A stretch of DNA of 5,385 nt from Desulfobacteraceae bacterium UBA2771 (GTDB lineage: Bacteria > Desulfobacterota > Desulfobacteria > Desulfobacterales > Desulfosarcinaceae), in assembly GCA_002352605.1 (NCBI GenBank), contig DEIP01000106.1:1-5385 (forward strand), written 5' to 3'. Below, piece after piece: positions 1 through 5,385 of the stretch (positions within the stretch are counted from its first letter, which is position 1; every line of letters starts with the position of its first letter). Both the position numbers and the translations under genes were made by a program. The notes beneath the pieces are model-generated. The model was not told where the DNA came from and searched no databases. It worked only from the letters and a program-made list of their open reading frames with translations.

Positions 1-18
1 TTTATAAAGTTCACGATC

Positions 19-2613
19 CTAAATTACAATATTCACCAACTTCTTCTTAACCACAATCACCTTCTTGATCGGTTTTCCGTCGATAAAGCGCACGATTCGT
101 TCGTCGGCCAGGGCCGTTTGTTTCATGGTTTTTTCGTCATCATCCAGGGTGGCGGTGAAACGGCTGCGCAGTTTGCCGTTGACCTGGACAACCACCTCCA
201 CTTCATTTTTCACCGTGGCCGCGTCGTCGAAGGTCGGCCATGGGGTCAGCAAAACGCTCTCTTCGTGGCCCAGGGCCTCCCAGAGTTCTTCGCAGAAATG
301 AGGAACGATGGGAGACAGGAGCAAAACGGTCGCCTCCAGGGCGAAACGCATGGTCCGGCGGGCCGCGCTGTCCAAGCCGGTTTCGTCAATGGCCTGCATG
401 GTGTTGAGCAGCTCCATGACGGCGCTGATGGCCGTGTTAAAATGAAACCGTGCTTCGATATCCTGAGTGACCCGCTTGATGGTCGCATGGGTTTTGCGGT
501 GAAGTTCCCGGAAGGACGGACGCAACGTCTTGATGTTGATGGGACCGGACATCGGTTCCATCAGCAGCGGCAGCCAGCGTTCGGCCAGCCGCCAGACCCG
601 TTGCATGAACCGGAAGCTGCCCTCCACCCCCTGCTCGCTCCACTCCAGATCCCGTTCAGGCGGTGCGGCGAACAGACAAAACAGACGGGTGGTGTCGGCC
701 CCGTATTGGTCGAGCAAGATATTGGGATCGATGACGTTCTTTTTCGATTTGGACATCTTTTCCACCCGTCCGACGGTTACCGGCCGGCCGCATTGTCGGC
801 AGGTCCGCCGGGTATCGCTCTCTTCGGCGACCTGTTCGGGGAAAAGGAAACCGTGTTCCGGGCAGGCAGTGGTCTCCTTGCACACCATGCCCTGGGTGAG
901 CAGCCGGGTAAAGGGTTCCTTGAATGCGACCAGCCCCAGCGACGCGAGCACCCGGGTAAAATAGCGTGAATAGAGCAGATGCAGTATGGCATGCTCCACC
1001 CCGCCGATGTACTGATCCACCGGCATCCAGTAGTCGACCGCATCTTTGTCGAACATGGCCGTGTCGCACCGGGGGCTGCAGTAACGCTCGAAATACCATG
1101 ATGATTCCACGAAGGTGTCCATGGTGTCGGTTTCGCGACGGGCATCCTCTCGCCCGCATTGGGGGCAGCGGGTTTTGGTAAACGCATCCAGGCCGGATAG
1201 CGGCGATCGGCCACCTTCCAGCAGGTCAACCGCTTCGGGAAGCACGATGGGCAGGTCCGCCTCGGGAACAGGAACGATGCCGCAGCTATCACAGTGAATC
1301 ATGGGAATGGGGGTGCCCCAGTATCGCTGCCGGGAGATGCCCCAGTCGCGCAGTCGGAAGCCGACGGTTTTTTTACCGATGTCGTTTTTCTCCATAAATG
1401 CGGCGATGGCCGCCATGGCCGCCCGGTTGCCCAGGCCGTTGAAATCCCCGGAATTGACCATGCTGCCTTCGCCGGTATAGGCAGCCGCCATGGACTGGCC
1501 GTCCAGGTCCTGGTCCTCAGGGCTTACCACCACGACAATGGGCAGGTCGTATTTTCTGGCAAAATCGAAATCCCGCTGGTCGTGGGCCGGCACCGACATG
1601 ACAGCGCCGGTGCCATACTCCATAAGGGCGAAGTTGGCCGTATAAATGGGCATGCGCCGGCTGTTCATGGGATTGATGCAATAGGCGCCGGTAAACACGC
1701 CTTCTTTTTCATAATTTTCGATGGCCTTGCTGGAGCGCTCCTGAAGGGAGATGCGCTCGACAAAGGCCGCCACGGCCGCCGCCTGGTCAGTGCCGGCCGC
1801 CAATTTGGGCACCAGGGGATGTTCGGGTGCCAGGCACATGAAGGTGGCACCGAAAATCGTATCCTGACGGGTGGTGAACACGCTGATCACCGACCGGCTG
1901 CCTTCCACGGGGAACCGAATCTCCGCACCGAGGCTTTTGCCGATCCAGTTGCGCTGCATGGTGATCACCTTGTCCGGCCAACCGGGAAGCATGTCGCAGT
2001 GCACCAGCAGGTCATCGGCAAAATCGGTAATCCTGAAAAACCACTGCCATAACTTCTTTTGACGGACCGGTTTTCCGCAGCGCCAGCACATGCCCGCTTC
2101 GACCTGTTCGTTGGCCAGCACCGTCTGGCAGGGTTCGCACCAGTTCACATAGGATTCTTTACGATAGGCCATACCTTTTTGGACCATCTTGAGAAACAGC
2201 CATTGCTCCCAGCGGTAGTATTCGGGACGGCAGGTGGCAATTTCCCGATCCCAGTCGTAGGAAAATCCCAACCGTTTGAGTTGAGCCCGCATGGCATCGA
2301 TATTCTCGTCGGTCCACCTGGCCGGGTGGGTGTTATTGGCAATCGCCGCATTTTCCGCCGGCATGCCGAAGGCATCCCAGCCCATGGGGTGCAGAACATT
2401 AAACCCGCGCATGCGCTTGTAGCGAGCCACCACGTCCCCGATGGTGTAATTTCTCACATGTCCCATATGGATCTTGCCCGACGGATAGGGAAACATTTCC
2501 AGCAGGTAGTATTTTTTTTGGTCGGGCACCTCGCCGACATTAAATAACCGGTCGCTTTGCCAGCGTTTCTGCCACTTGGCTTCGATTGGCCGAGGATGAT
2601 ACCGTGTGTCCAT
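19..2613 (-). CDS. leuS: Leucyl-tRNA synthetase (LeuRS), complete
   Basis: Cytoplasmic class Ia synthetase that attaches leucine to tRNA-Leu using ATP and hydrolyses mischarged tRNA. The 864 aa match the usual bacterial length. Visible landmarks: HIGH-type motif HMGH at 49-52; zinc knuckle C159/C162 with C176/C179; RNWIGKS at 221-226 leading into the CP1 editing domain (about 225-417), with the threonine-rich TTRQDT at 247-252 and the editing aspartate in AHDQRD (D345, same number as the E. coli residue as I recall it); DWGISRQRYWG at 423-433; cysteine pairs C441/C444 and C483/C486; KMSKS at 619-623; helical anticodon-binding domain about 660-790; C-terminal tRNA-binding domain to the end. 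Editing looks intact. The insert before KMSKS (577-618) is Cys-bearing (C578, C584, C605, C608). ATG is preceded by AGGAAG four nt upstream (2618-2623), and the N-terminus fits the family. Divergent from the RNase gene; the downstream neighbour lies outside the window. Confidence 0.99.
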   Translation of the reverse strand: MDTRYHPRPIEAKWQKRWQSDRLFNVGEVPDQKKYYLLEMFPYPSGKIHMGHVRNYTIGDVVARYKRMRGFNVLHPMGWDAFGMPAENAAIANNTHPARWTDENIDAMRAQLKRLGFSYDWDREIATCRPEYYRWEQWLFLKMVQKGMAYRKESYVNWCEPCQTVLANEQVEAGMCWRCGKPVRQKKLWQWFFRITDFADDLLVHCDMLPGWPDKVITMQRNWIGKSLGAEIRFPVEGSRSVISVFTTRQDTIFGATFMCLAPEHPLVPKLAAGTDQAAAVAAFVERISLQERSSKAIENYEKEGVFTGAYCINPMNSRRMPIYTANFALMEYGTGAVMSVPAHDQRDFDFARKYDLPIVVVVSPEDQDLDGQSMAAAYTGEGSMVNSGDFNGLGNRAAMAAIAAFMEKNDIGKKTVGFRLRDWGISRQRYWGTPIPMIHCDSCGIVPVPEADLPIVLPEAVDLLEGGRSPLSGLDAFTKTRCPQCGREDARRETDTMDTFVESSWYFERYCSPRCDTAMFDKDAVDYWMPVDQYIGGVEHAILHLLYSRYFTRVLASLGLVAFKEPFTRLLTQGMVCKETTACPEHGFLFPEQVAEESDTRRTCRQCGRPVTVGRVEKMSKSKKNVIDPNILLDQYGADTTRLFCLFAAPPERDLEWSEQGVEGSFRFMQRVWRLAERWLPLLMEPMSGPINIKTLRPSFRELHRKTHATIKRVTQDIEARFHFNTAISAVMELLNTMQAIDETGLDSAARRTMRFALEATVLLLSPIVPHFCEELWEALGHEESVLLTPWPTFDDAATVKNEVEVVVQVNGKLRSRFTATLDDDEKTMKQTALADERIVRFIDGKPIKKVIVVKKKLVNIVI

Positions 2614-2637
2614 GAATCTTCCTATCTTCTTGCGAAT

Positions 2638-2665
2638 ATTATCGATTTTGTTAGGTCCGAGTGAA
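2638..2665 (-). promoter_or_regulatory. Candidate sigma70-type promoter for leuS
   Basis: Read on the minus strand, TTCACT (2660-2665, 4 of 6 matches to TTGACA) is followed after 16 nt by GATAAT (2638-2643, 5 of 6 matches to TATAAT). Transcription would begin near 2631, giving a leader of under 20 nt that still contains the AGGAAG ribosome-binding site at 2618-2623. The placement is good, but the -35 is only fair and such matches arise by chance. Confidence 0.35.
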
Positions 2666-2783
2666 CCCTCATGCCATAAAGACCGCTAAAGATCAAGAAG
2701 GGATAGGTGGATCGGTTGAAGGCGGAAGGTTTTTAAGGTAGAAGGAATTCTGCCGTTTTTAAATAACGTCGACCCCGATTGAC

Positions 2784-2816
2784 GTGATCTGCCCTACAAG
2801 CCGATCACCCTTTTTT
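2784..2816 (+). terminator. Terminator- or attenuator-like hairpin upstream of the RNase gene
   Basis: GTGATC (2784-2789) pairs with GATCAC (2803-2808) around a 13-nt loop; two C then lead into six consecutive T (2811-2816). The order stem then T run fits an intrinsic terminator acting on plus-strand RNA. The stem is short (6 bp) and the loop long, so it is weak. No plus-strand gene lies upstream, so if real it would end or attenuate a transcript begun inside the intergenic region, for instance from the weak promoter-like pair at 2716-2744. Confidence 0.25.
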
Positions 2817-2839
2817 ATCGATTCCCCCCTAAAATTCCG

Positions 2840-2890
2840 TTGACTTGCCGATAAGAATTCTTTACCTATTCAAATTTAGTCTACGATAAC
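2840..2890 (+). promoter_or_regulatory. AT-rich candidate promoter zone for the RNase E/G gene
   Basis: A good -35 match, TTGACT (2840-2845, 5 of 6), has only poor -10 sequences 17-19 nt downstream. A second arrangement, TTTACC (2861-2866, 4 of 6), 18 nt, GATAAC (2885-2890, 4 of 6), would start RNA near 2897, about 22 nt before the ATG. The palindrome AAGAATTCTT (2853-2862) lies between these elements. A promoter here is expected from gene layout, but its exact position is not settled by the sequence. Confidence 0.3.
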
Positions 2891-2898
2891 AATACAAA

Positions 2899-2922
2899 AT
2901 GGATATAATCGTCTGCGAATGA
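2899..2922 (+). other. Seven-codon upstream reading frame overlapping the RNase start
   Basis: ATG at 2899 opens a frame encoding MDIIVCE that stops at TGA 2920-2922. The stop overlaps the RNase ATG (2919-2921) as ATGA, a layout typical of translational coupling. No Shine-Dalgarno precedes either ATG: the 20 nt before 2919 have only GGAT at 2901-2904, too distant for normal use. A perfect TATAAT sits at 2904-2909 inside this frame. It may be chance; nothing but position supports translation. Confidence 0.2.
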
Positions 2923-4412
2923 CCAGCAAAATTCTCATCAATGCAGTGGACCCTGAAGAGGTTCGGCTCGCGATTGTCAAGGACAGCCGTCTTGAAGAGT
3001 TCCACATCGAAAGCGCGGCCAAGGAGATCCTCCACAGCAGTATCTACAAGGGTGTGATCACCCGCATTGAGCCCAGCCTTCAGGCGGTGTTCGTGGACTT
3101 CGGTGTCGACCGTCACGGTTTTTTGCAAAAACAGGAGATCCACAGTGACTATTTCCAGGGGCCGCCGGTCAACGGCAACACCATCCAGAACCTGGTGAAA
3201 CGCGGCCAGGAGCTGATGGTGCAGGTGACCAAAGATCCCATCATGAAAAAAGGGGCCATGCTCACCACCTTCATTTCTCTGCCGGGCCGCCACGCGGTGT
3301 TGATGCCGGGAAGTGACAGTCGCGGTATTTCAAGAAAAATTGAAGACGAAACCGAACGCAACCGCCTCAAAGAGGTCGTTGAAAAACTGAATCTGCCCGA
3401 CGGTTTCGGCATCATTATCCGCACTGCCGGCCAGGGGTGTACCAAGACCATGCTGGCCAAAGATGTTCAGTATCTGCTGCGCCTGTGGAAGAACATCACC
3501 GCCCTGGCCGTAAAATCCCCGGCGCCGTCAGCCCTTTACAAAGATCGAAATCTGGCCGTTCGTTCCATCCGCGACCACTTCACACCGGACATCAAGGAAA
3601 TTCTCATCGACGATGAGGCGGTCCTCCAGGAGGTGAAAAGTTTCGTTCAAATCATCGCACCCAAACAGACAAACATCGTCAAGCTGCACAAATCGGACAA
3701 ACCTATTTTCACCCGGTTCCAACTGGAAGATCAGATCGCCGCCATTTTCGACAACCGGGTGGCCTTAAAGTCGGGCGGGTCGGTGGTGCTCGAACGTACC
3801 GAAGCATTGGTGGCCATAGACGTCAACTCCGGAAAGGGCACCCAGAAAAAAAACATCGAAGAGACCGCCCTTATGACCAACCTGGAAGCAGCACCGGAAA
3901 TCGCCCGTCAACTCAGGATCCGTGATCTGGGTGGGCTCATTGTGGTTGATTTCATCGATATGCGCGAGCAAAAACACCGCAATCAGGTGGAAAAAACGCT
4001 ACGCGCCGGCATGAAAGAGGACCGAGCCCGGGTTAAAATCGGCAAGATATCCAAATTCGGTCTACTGGAGCTCTCCCGACAGCGCCTGCGACCATCCATC
4101 GACTTTGGCAGTATGGAAACCTGTTCGCACTGCGGCGGAAAAGGCCAGGTGCCATCCGCCGAAACACTGGGGCTACGATTTTTAAGGAAGCTGAAGCTGG
4201 ACACGCTGAAAGGGGATATCTTGCAGGTGACCGCCCAATTGCCGGCACCGGTGGCTACCTACCTGCTTAACCGCAAACGCAAGGAACTGAGTGACCTGGA
4301 AGACAAACAGGCCATCGGCATCACCATCATCGTCCGGGAGGACCTGACCCCCGGCCAGATGGAGATCGTTTACGGGAAAAAAAATAAAACCGCGGAGAAT
4401 CCATCCGCATAG
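2919..4412 (+). CDS. rng: Ribonuclease E/G family endoribonuclease (RNase G-sized), complete
   Basis: Endonuclease that cuts single-stranded AU-rich RNA in rRNA and tRNA maturation and mRNA decay. At 497 aa it is the size of E. coli RNase G and lacks the long C-terminal degradosome scaffold of RNase E. The N-terminus (TSKILINA, then SIYKG at 41-45) fits the family start. An S1-like RNA-binding domain covers roughly 38-125 and ends in LTTFISLPGRHAVLMP. The 5'-end sensor is IIRTAG at 166-171 (R168, T169). The catalytic DNase I-like domain has D301 in VAIDVNSG and D344 in VVDFIDM, matching the metal-binding aspartates of RNase E. The zinc-link cysteines are C402 and C405 (CSHC), which in the family join protomers. 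All key residues are present. Family members of this size are named RNase E, G or E/G, so the symbol rng is by size. The start lacks a clear ribosome-binding site. Confidence 0.96.
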   Translation: MTSKILINAVDPEEVRLAIVKDSRLEEFHIESAAKEILHSSIYKGVITRIEPSLQAVFVDFGVDRHGFLQKQEIHSDYFQGPPVNGNTIQNLVKRGQELMVQVTKDPIMKKGAMLTTFISLPGRHAVLMPGSDSRGISRKIEDETERNRLKEVVEKLNLPDGFGIIIRTAGQGCTKTMLAKDVQYLLRLWKNITALAVKSPAPSALYKDRNLAVRSIRDHFTPDIKEILIDDEAVLQEVKSFVQIIAPKQTNIVKLHKSDKPIFTRFQLEDQIAAIFDNRVALKSGGSVVLERTEALVAIDVNSGKGTQKKNIEETALMTNLEAAPEIARQLRIRDLGGLIVVDFIDMREQKHRNQVEKTLRAGMKEDRARVKIGKISKFGLLELSRQRLRPSIDFGSMETCSHCGGKGQVPSAETLGLRFLRKLKLDTLKGDILQVTAQLPAPVATYLLNRKRKELSDLEDKQAIGITIIVREDLTPGQMEIVYGKKNKTAENPSA

Positions 4413-4424
4413 GCCTCACACACA

Positions 4425-4447
4425 TTTTTCCGGTCACGGCGGAAAAA
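4425..4447. repeat. Hairpin just downstream of the RNase E/G gene
   Basis: TTTTTCCG (4425-4432) pairs perfectly with CGGAAAAA (4440-4447) around a 7-nt loop, beginning 12 nt after the RNase stop codon. On either strand the T run is the 5' arm of the stem and not a 3' tail, so it is not a standard intrinsic terminator. It could fold at the 3' end of the RNase mRNA or be a processing site. Confidence 0.45.
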
Positions 4448-4464
4448 CCGTCCACAAGAACCAA

Positions 4465-4493
4465 TTGACGAGAAGGGTGATTTGCAGTATATC
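4465..4493 (+). promoter_or_regulatory. Probable sigma70-type promoter for yajC-secD
   Basis: TTGACG (4465-4470, 5 of 6 matches to the -35 consensus) is followed after exactly 17 nt by TATATC (4488-4493, 4 of 6 matches to TATAAT). It is the best-matching promoter pair I found in the window and lies in the gap before yajC. Transcription should start near 4500, leaving an untranslated leader of about 128 nt, and would let the translocon genes be expressed apart from the RNase gene. Confidence 0.5.
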
Positions 4494-4507
4494 AGCGCCA
4501 CTTTGAA

Positions 4508-4587
4508 CCATCGCCCGACATACAGGACGGCTGTGACCCCGATGGGCGAGGGCACCGGCGCCTGAAATGATATGAATGCCGCCCATC
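4508..4587 (+). promoter_or_regulatory. yajC leader with competing RNA stems
   Basis: GATGGGCG (4541-4548) is exactly complementary to CGCCCATC (4580-4587), an 8-bp stem around a 31-nt loop. The same central segment, GGGCGA (4544-4549), is also complementary to an upstream TCGCCC (4511-4516). The two pairings exclude each other. The downstream stem ends 23 nt before the yajC ribosome-binding site and is not followed by a T run, so it is not a terminator. A regulatory role is inference; no known riboswitch class was recognised. Confidence 0.3.
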
Positions 4588-4610
4588 CGGAAAATAGGGC
4601 ATTAACCGAC

Positions 4611-4616
4611 AGGAGG
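4611..4616 (+). promoter_or_regulatory. Strong ribosome-binding site of yajC
   Basis: AGGAGG lies 11 nt before the ATG at 4628. The core is ideal and the spacing slightly long. It supports 4628 over the in-frame ATG at 4646, which would be 29 nt away. Confidence 0.8.
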
Positions 4617-4627
4617 TTTCAACACCG

Positions 4628-4981
4628 ATGAATATCGCTTACGCAATGGGACAGGGAGGCGCCGCCTCGGGTGGCGCAGGAGGTTTTACATCATTTGTTC
4701 CGCTGATTCTCATGTTCGTGATCTTTTATTTTCTGCTGATCCGTCCCCAACAGAAGAAAACCAAAGAACACCGGCTGATGATCGACAACCTGAAAACCGG
4801 AGACCGAATTGTCACCGGCGGCGGCCTTCACGGTCGCATCACCGGCGTCCAGGAGAGCGTCCTGACGGTGGAGATTGCTGAAAAAGTGCGGGTTAAAGTA
4901 AACCGGGCCAGTGTATCTGCAATCATGCAGGTAGCCTCCCCCCCGGCCGCACCCAAAAAGGATAAGAAAGACAAATCCTGA
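4628..4981 (+). CDS. yajC: YajC, Sec translocon accessory membrane protein, complete
   Basis: Small inner-membrane protein that associates with SecDF and the SecYEG channel in protein export. The 117 aa fit the family's usual size. A glycine- and alanine-rich N-terminal tail (1-20, containing AYAM) is followed by one transmembrane helix (about 21-38, PLILMFVIFYFLLI). The family signature RPQQKKTKEH is at 39-48, followed by a soluble domain with TGDRIVTGGGLHGRI (57-71). The C-terminal end is lysine-rich (about 108-116). It lies upstream of secD, the usual order yajC-secD-secF. In E. coli this cluster follows queA-tgt; here an RNase E/G gene precedes it. The gene probably shares a transcript with secD, although a 138-nt structured gap separates them. 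Confidence 0.97.
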   Translation: MNIAYAMGQGGAASGGAGGFTSFVPLILMFVIFYFLLIRPQQKKTKEHRLMIDNLKTGDRIVTGGGLHGRITGVQESVLTVEIAEKVRVKVNRASVSAIMQVASPPAAPKKDKKDKS

Positions 4982-5002
4982 ATTCAAATTGTTTTCTCCC
5001 AA

Positions 5003-5090
5003 AAAGCCCCATTGTCGCCGGCATACTGATCCCCTTCGAGCGCAGTTTCGTCTGCATTCGACACGGGTCCGGCACGGCGGCTGGGGCTTT
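5003..5090 (+). promoter_or_regulatory. Long imperfect hairpin in the yajC-secD gap
   Basis: The lower stem pairs AAAGCCCCA (5003-5011) with TGGGGCTTT (5082-5090), 9 bp. After a TT bulge (5012-5013), GTCGCCG (5014-5020) pairs with CGGCGGC (5075-5081), 7 bp with one G-U. An apical hairpin is nested inside: TCGAG (5036-5040) with TTCGA (5057-5061), a C-A mismatch, then GCAG (5042-5045) with CTGC (5052-5055), loop TTTCGT. The fold covers most of the 138-nt gap and ends 15 nt before the secD ribosome-binding site. Only TTT closes the 3' arm, followed by GG, so it is a poor terminator. A role in attenuation, RNA processing or unequal yajC/secD expression is inferred. Confidence 0.45.
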
Positions 5091-5105
5091 GGCGTGCAGA
5101 TCATG

Positions 5106-5111
5106 AAAGGA
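5106..5111 (+). promoter_or_regulatory. Ribosome-binding site of secD that decides a TTG start
   Basis: AAAGGA lies 8 nt before TTG at 5120, an optimal distance. No in-frame ATG or GTG is placed to start upstream of the membrane helix; the nearby ATG at 5103 is in another frame and stops at 5123. The site therefore supports TTG as the secD start. Confidence 0.65.
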
Positions 5112-5119
5112 ACGAAGCG

Positions 5120-5385
5120 TTGAAAAATCTTTCGTGGAGACTCATCGTAATTGCGGCGGTCATCGTAACCGCAGTGATTTATGTGATTCCGACATTTCAA
5201 CCCGGTGTCTGGCCCCATAAAAAAATCAACCTGGGCCTCGACCTTCAGGGCGGCATGCACCTGGTGCTGGAGGTGGATGCGGACAAGGCCGTCGAAAACA
5301 CCATCGAACGGGTAGCCCAGGAGATGCGCCAATTATTGAAAAAAGAGCACATTCGGACCTTGGGCATTGAACGGGTGGAAACCGT
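5120..5385 (+). CDS. secD: SecD, protein translocase subunit, 5' part only
   Basis: SecD with SecF forms the RND-type inner-membrane complex that uses the proton-motive force to pull secreted proteins out of the Sec channel. Only the first 88 codons are in the window; the gene continues past the right edge. Seen here: a short charged N-terminus (KNLSWR), the first transmembrane helix (about 7-25), and the SecD hallmark LGLDLQGGMHLVLEVD at 38-53 opening the first periplasmic domain. The TTG start is chosen because AAAGGA precedes it at 8 nt and the protein then begins with the usual few residues before the helix. The TTG overlaps the stop of a short upstream frame (TTGA). Identification is firm; the exact start is a little less so. 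Confidence 0.95.
   Translation, partial: MKNLSWRLIVIAAVIVTAVIYVIPTFQPGVWPHKKINLGLDLQGGMHLVLEVDADKAVENTIERVAQEMRQLLKKEHIRTLGIERVET

Larger units (their letters stand above)
2614..2918. other. Divergent intergenic region between leuS and the RNase E/G gene
   Basis: This 305-nt region separates two genes that point away from each other, so it should hold both promoters. I find no open frame resembling a protein and no tRNA-like fold. Contents from left to right: leuS ribosome-binding site and short-leader promoter candidate (minus strand); a purine-rich stretch on the plus strand (about 2691-2749) with four GAAGG; a weak plus-strand promoter-like pair, TTGAAG (2716-2721) and TAGAAG (2739-2744), 17 nt apart; a hairpin followed by T6 (2784-2816); a C6 run (2824-2829); an AT-rich zone (2831-2910) with promoter-like elements, a 10-bp palindrome and a tiny upstream reading frame. 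Confidence 0.8.

Noticed and set aside
118..2547. Three long plus-strand open frames opposite leuS (118-969, 1294-2052, 2059-2547)
   Set aside because: All lie in the one frame whose codons pair exactly with leuS codons. Stops there would need TTA, CTA or TCA codons in leuS, which are rare in this gene. The translations look like no protein family, while leuS is complete and well conserved.
2614..2760. T-box leader for leuS
   Set aside because: The conserved T-box sequence and a terminator before leuS are absent on the minus strand, and the likely leader is too short.
4425..4447. Hairpin after the RNase gene as a rho-independent terminator
   Set aside because: The T run is part of the 5' arm of the stem on both strands and no T tail follows the hairpin, the reverse of what termination needs.
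5001..5090. Minus-strand terminator formed by the yajC-secD hairpin, ending in five T
   Set aside because: The loop is very long for a terminator, three of the five T are inside the stem, and no minus-strand gene lies next to it.
4989..5123. A VemP- or SecM-like secretion-monitoring leader peptide before secD
   Set aside because: The 44-codon frame has no hydrophobic signal sequence, no ribosome-binding site and only a TTG start; it looks like chance openness in noncoding sequence.
2691..5332. Minus-strand open frames opposite the RNase gene, yajC and secD (for example 2862-3293, 3149-3460, 4691-5332)
   Set aside because: They are antisense shadows of conserved genes, have no recognisable domain, and one crosses the whole yajC-secD junction.

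Overview
The window carries four protein genes of core bacterial machinery and shows no mobile element, CRISPR array, tRNA or rRNA. On the minus strand, leuS (leucyl-tRNA synthetase, 864 aa, complete) fills the left half. A 305-nt divergent intergenic region separates it from three plus-strand genes: a ribonuclease E/G of RNase G size (497 aa, complete), yajC (117 aa, complete) and the first 88 codons of secD, which runs off the right edge.

The protein sequences suggest a Gram-negative proteobacterium-like organism, most likely a sulfate-reducer-type deltaproteobacterium (Desulfobacterota). This is inferred from the style of the LeuRS (a Cys-containing insert just before KMSKS), the SecD N-terminus and the moderate GC content judged by eye. 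It is not proven by the window.

Layout. 19-2613 (-): leuS, charging tRNA-Leu. 2614-2918: divergent regulatory region with a short-leader leuS promoter candidate, a purine-rich stretch, a weak hairpin followed by six T (terminator or attenuator candidate) and an AT-rich zone before the RNase gene. 2919-4412 (+): RNase E/G, whose ATG overlaps the stop of a 7-codon upstream reading frame and has no good Shine-Dalgarno. 4413-4627: 215-nt gap with the best sigma70-type promoter in the window (TTGACG, 17 nt, TATATC) and a leader of about 128 nt with competing stems. 4628-4981 (+): yajC. 4982-5119: 138-nt gap almost filled by a long imperfect hairpin. 5120-5385 (+): secD start, with a TTG initiation codon and an AAAGGA ribosome-binding site.

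Together the genes cover tRNA charging, RNA maturation and decay, and the accessory part of the Sec translocon (YajC-SecD, with SecF expected just beyond the edge). No new multi-gene system is visible. The observations most worth a second look are in the untranslated RNA: the yajC-secD hairpin, the yajC leader, and the region upstream of the RNase gene.
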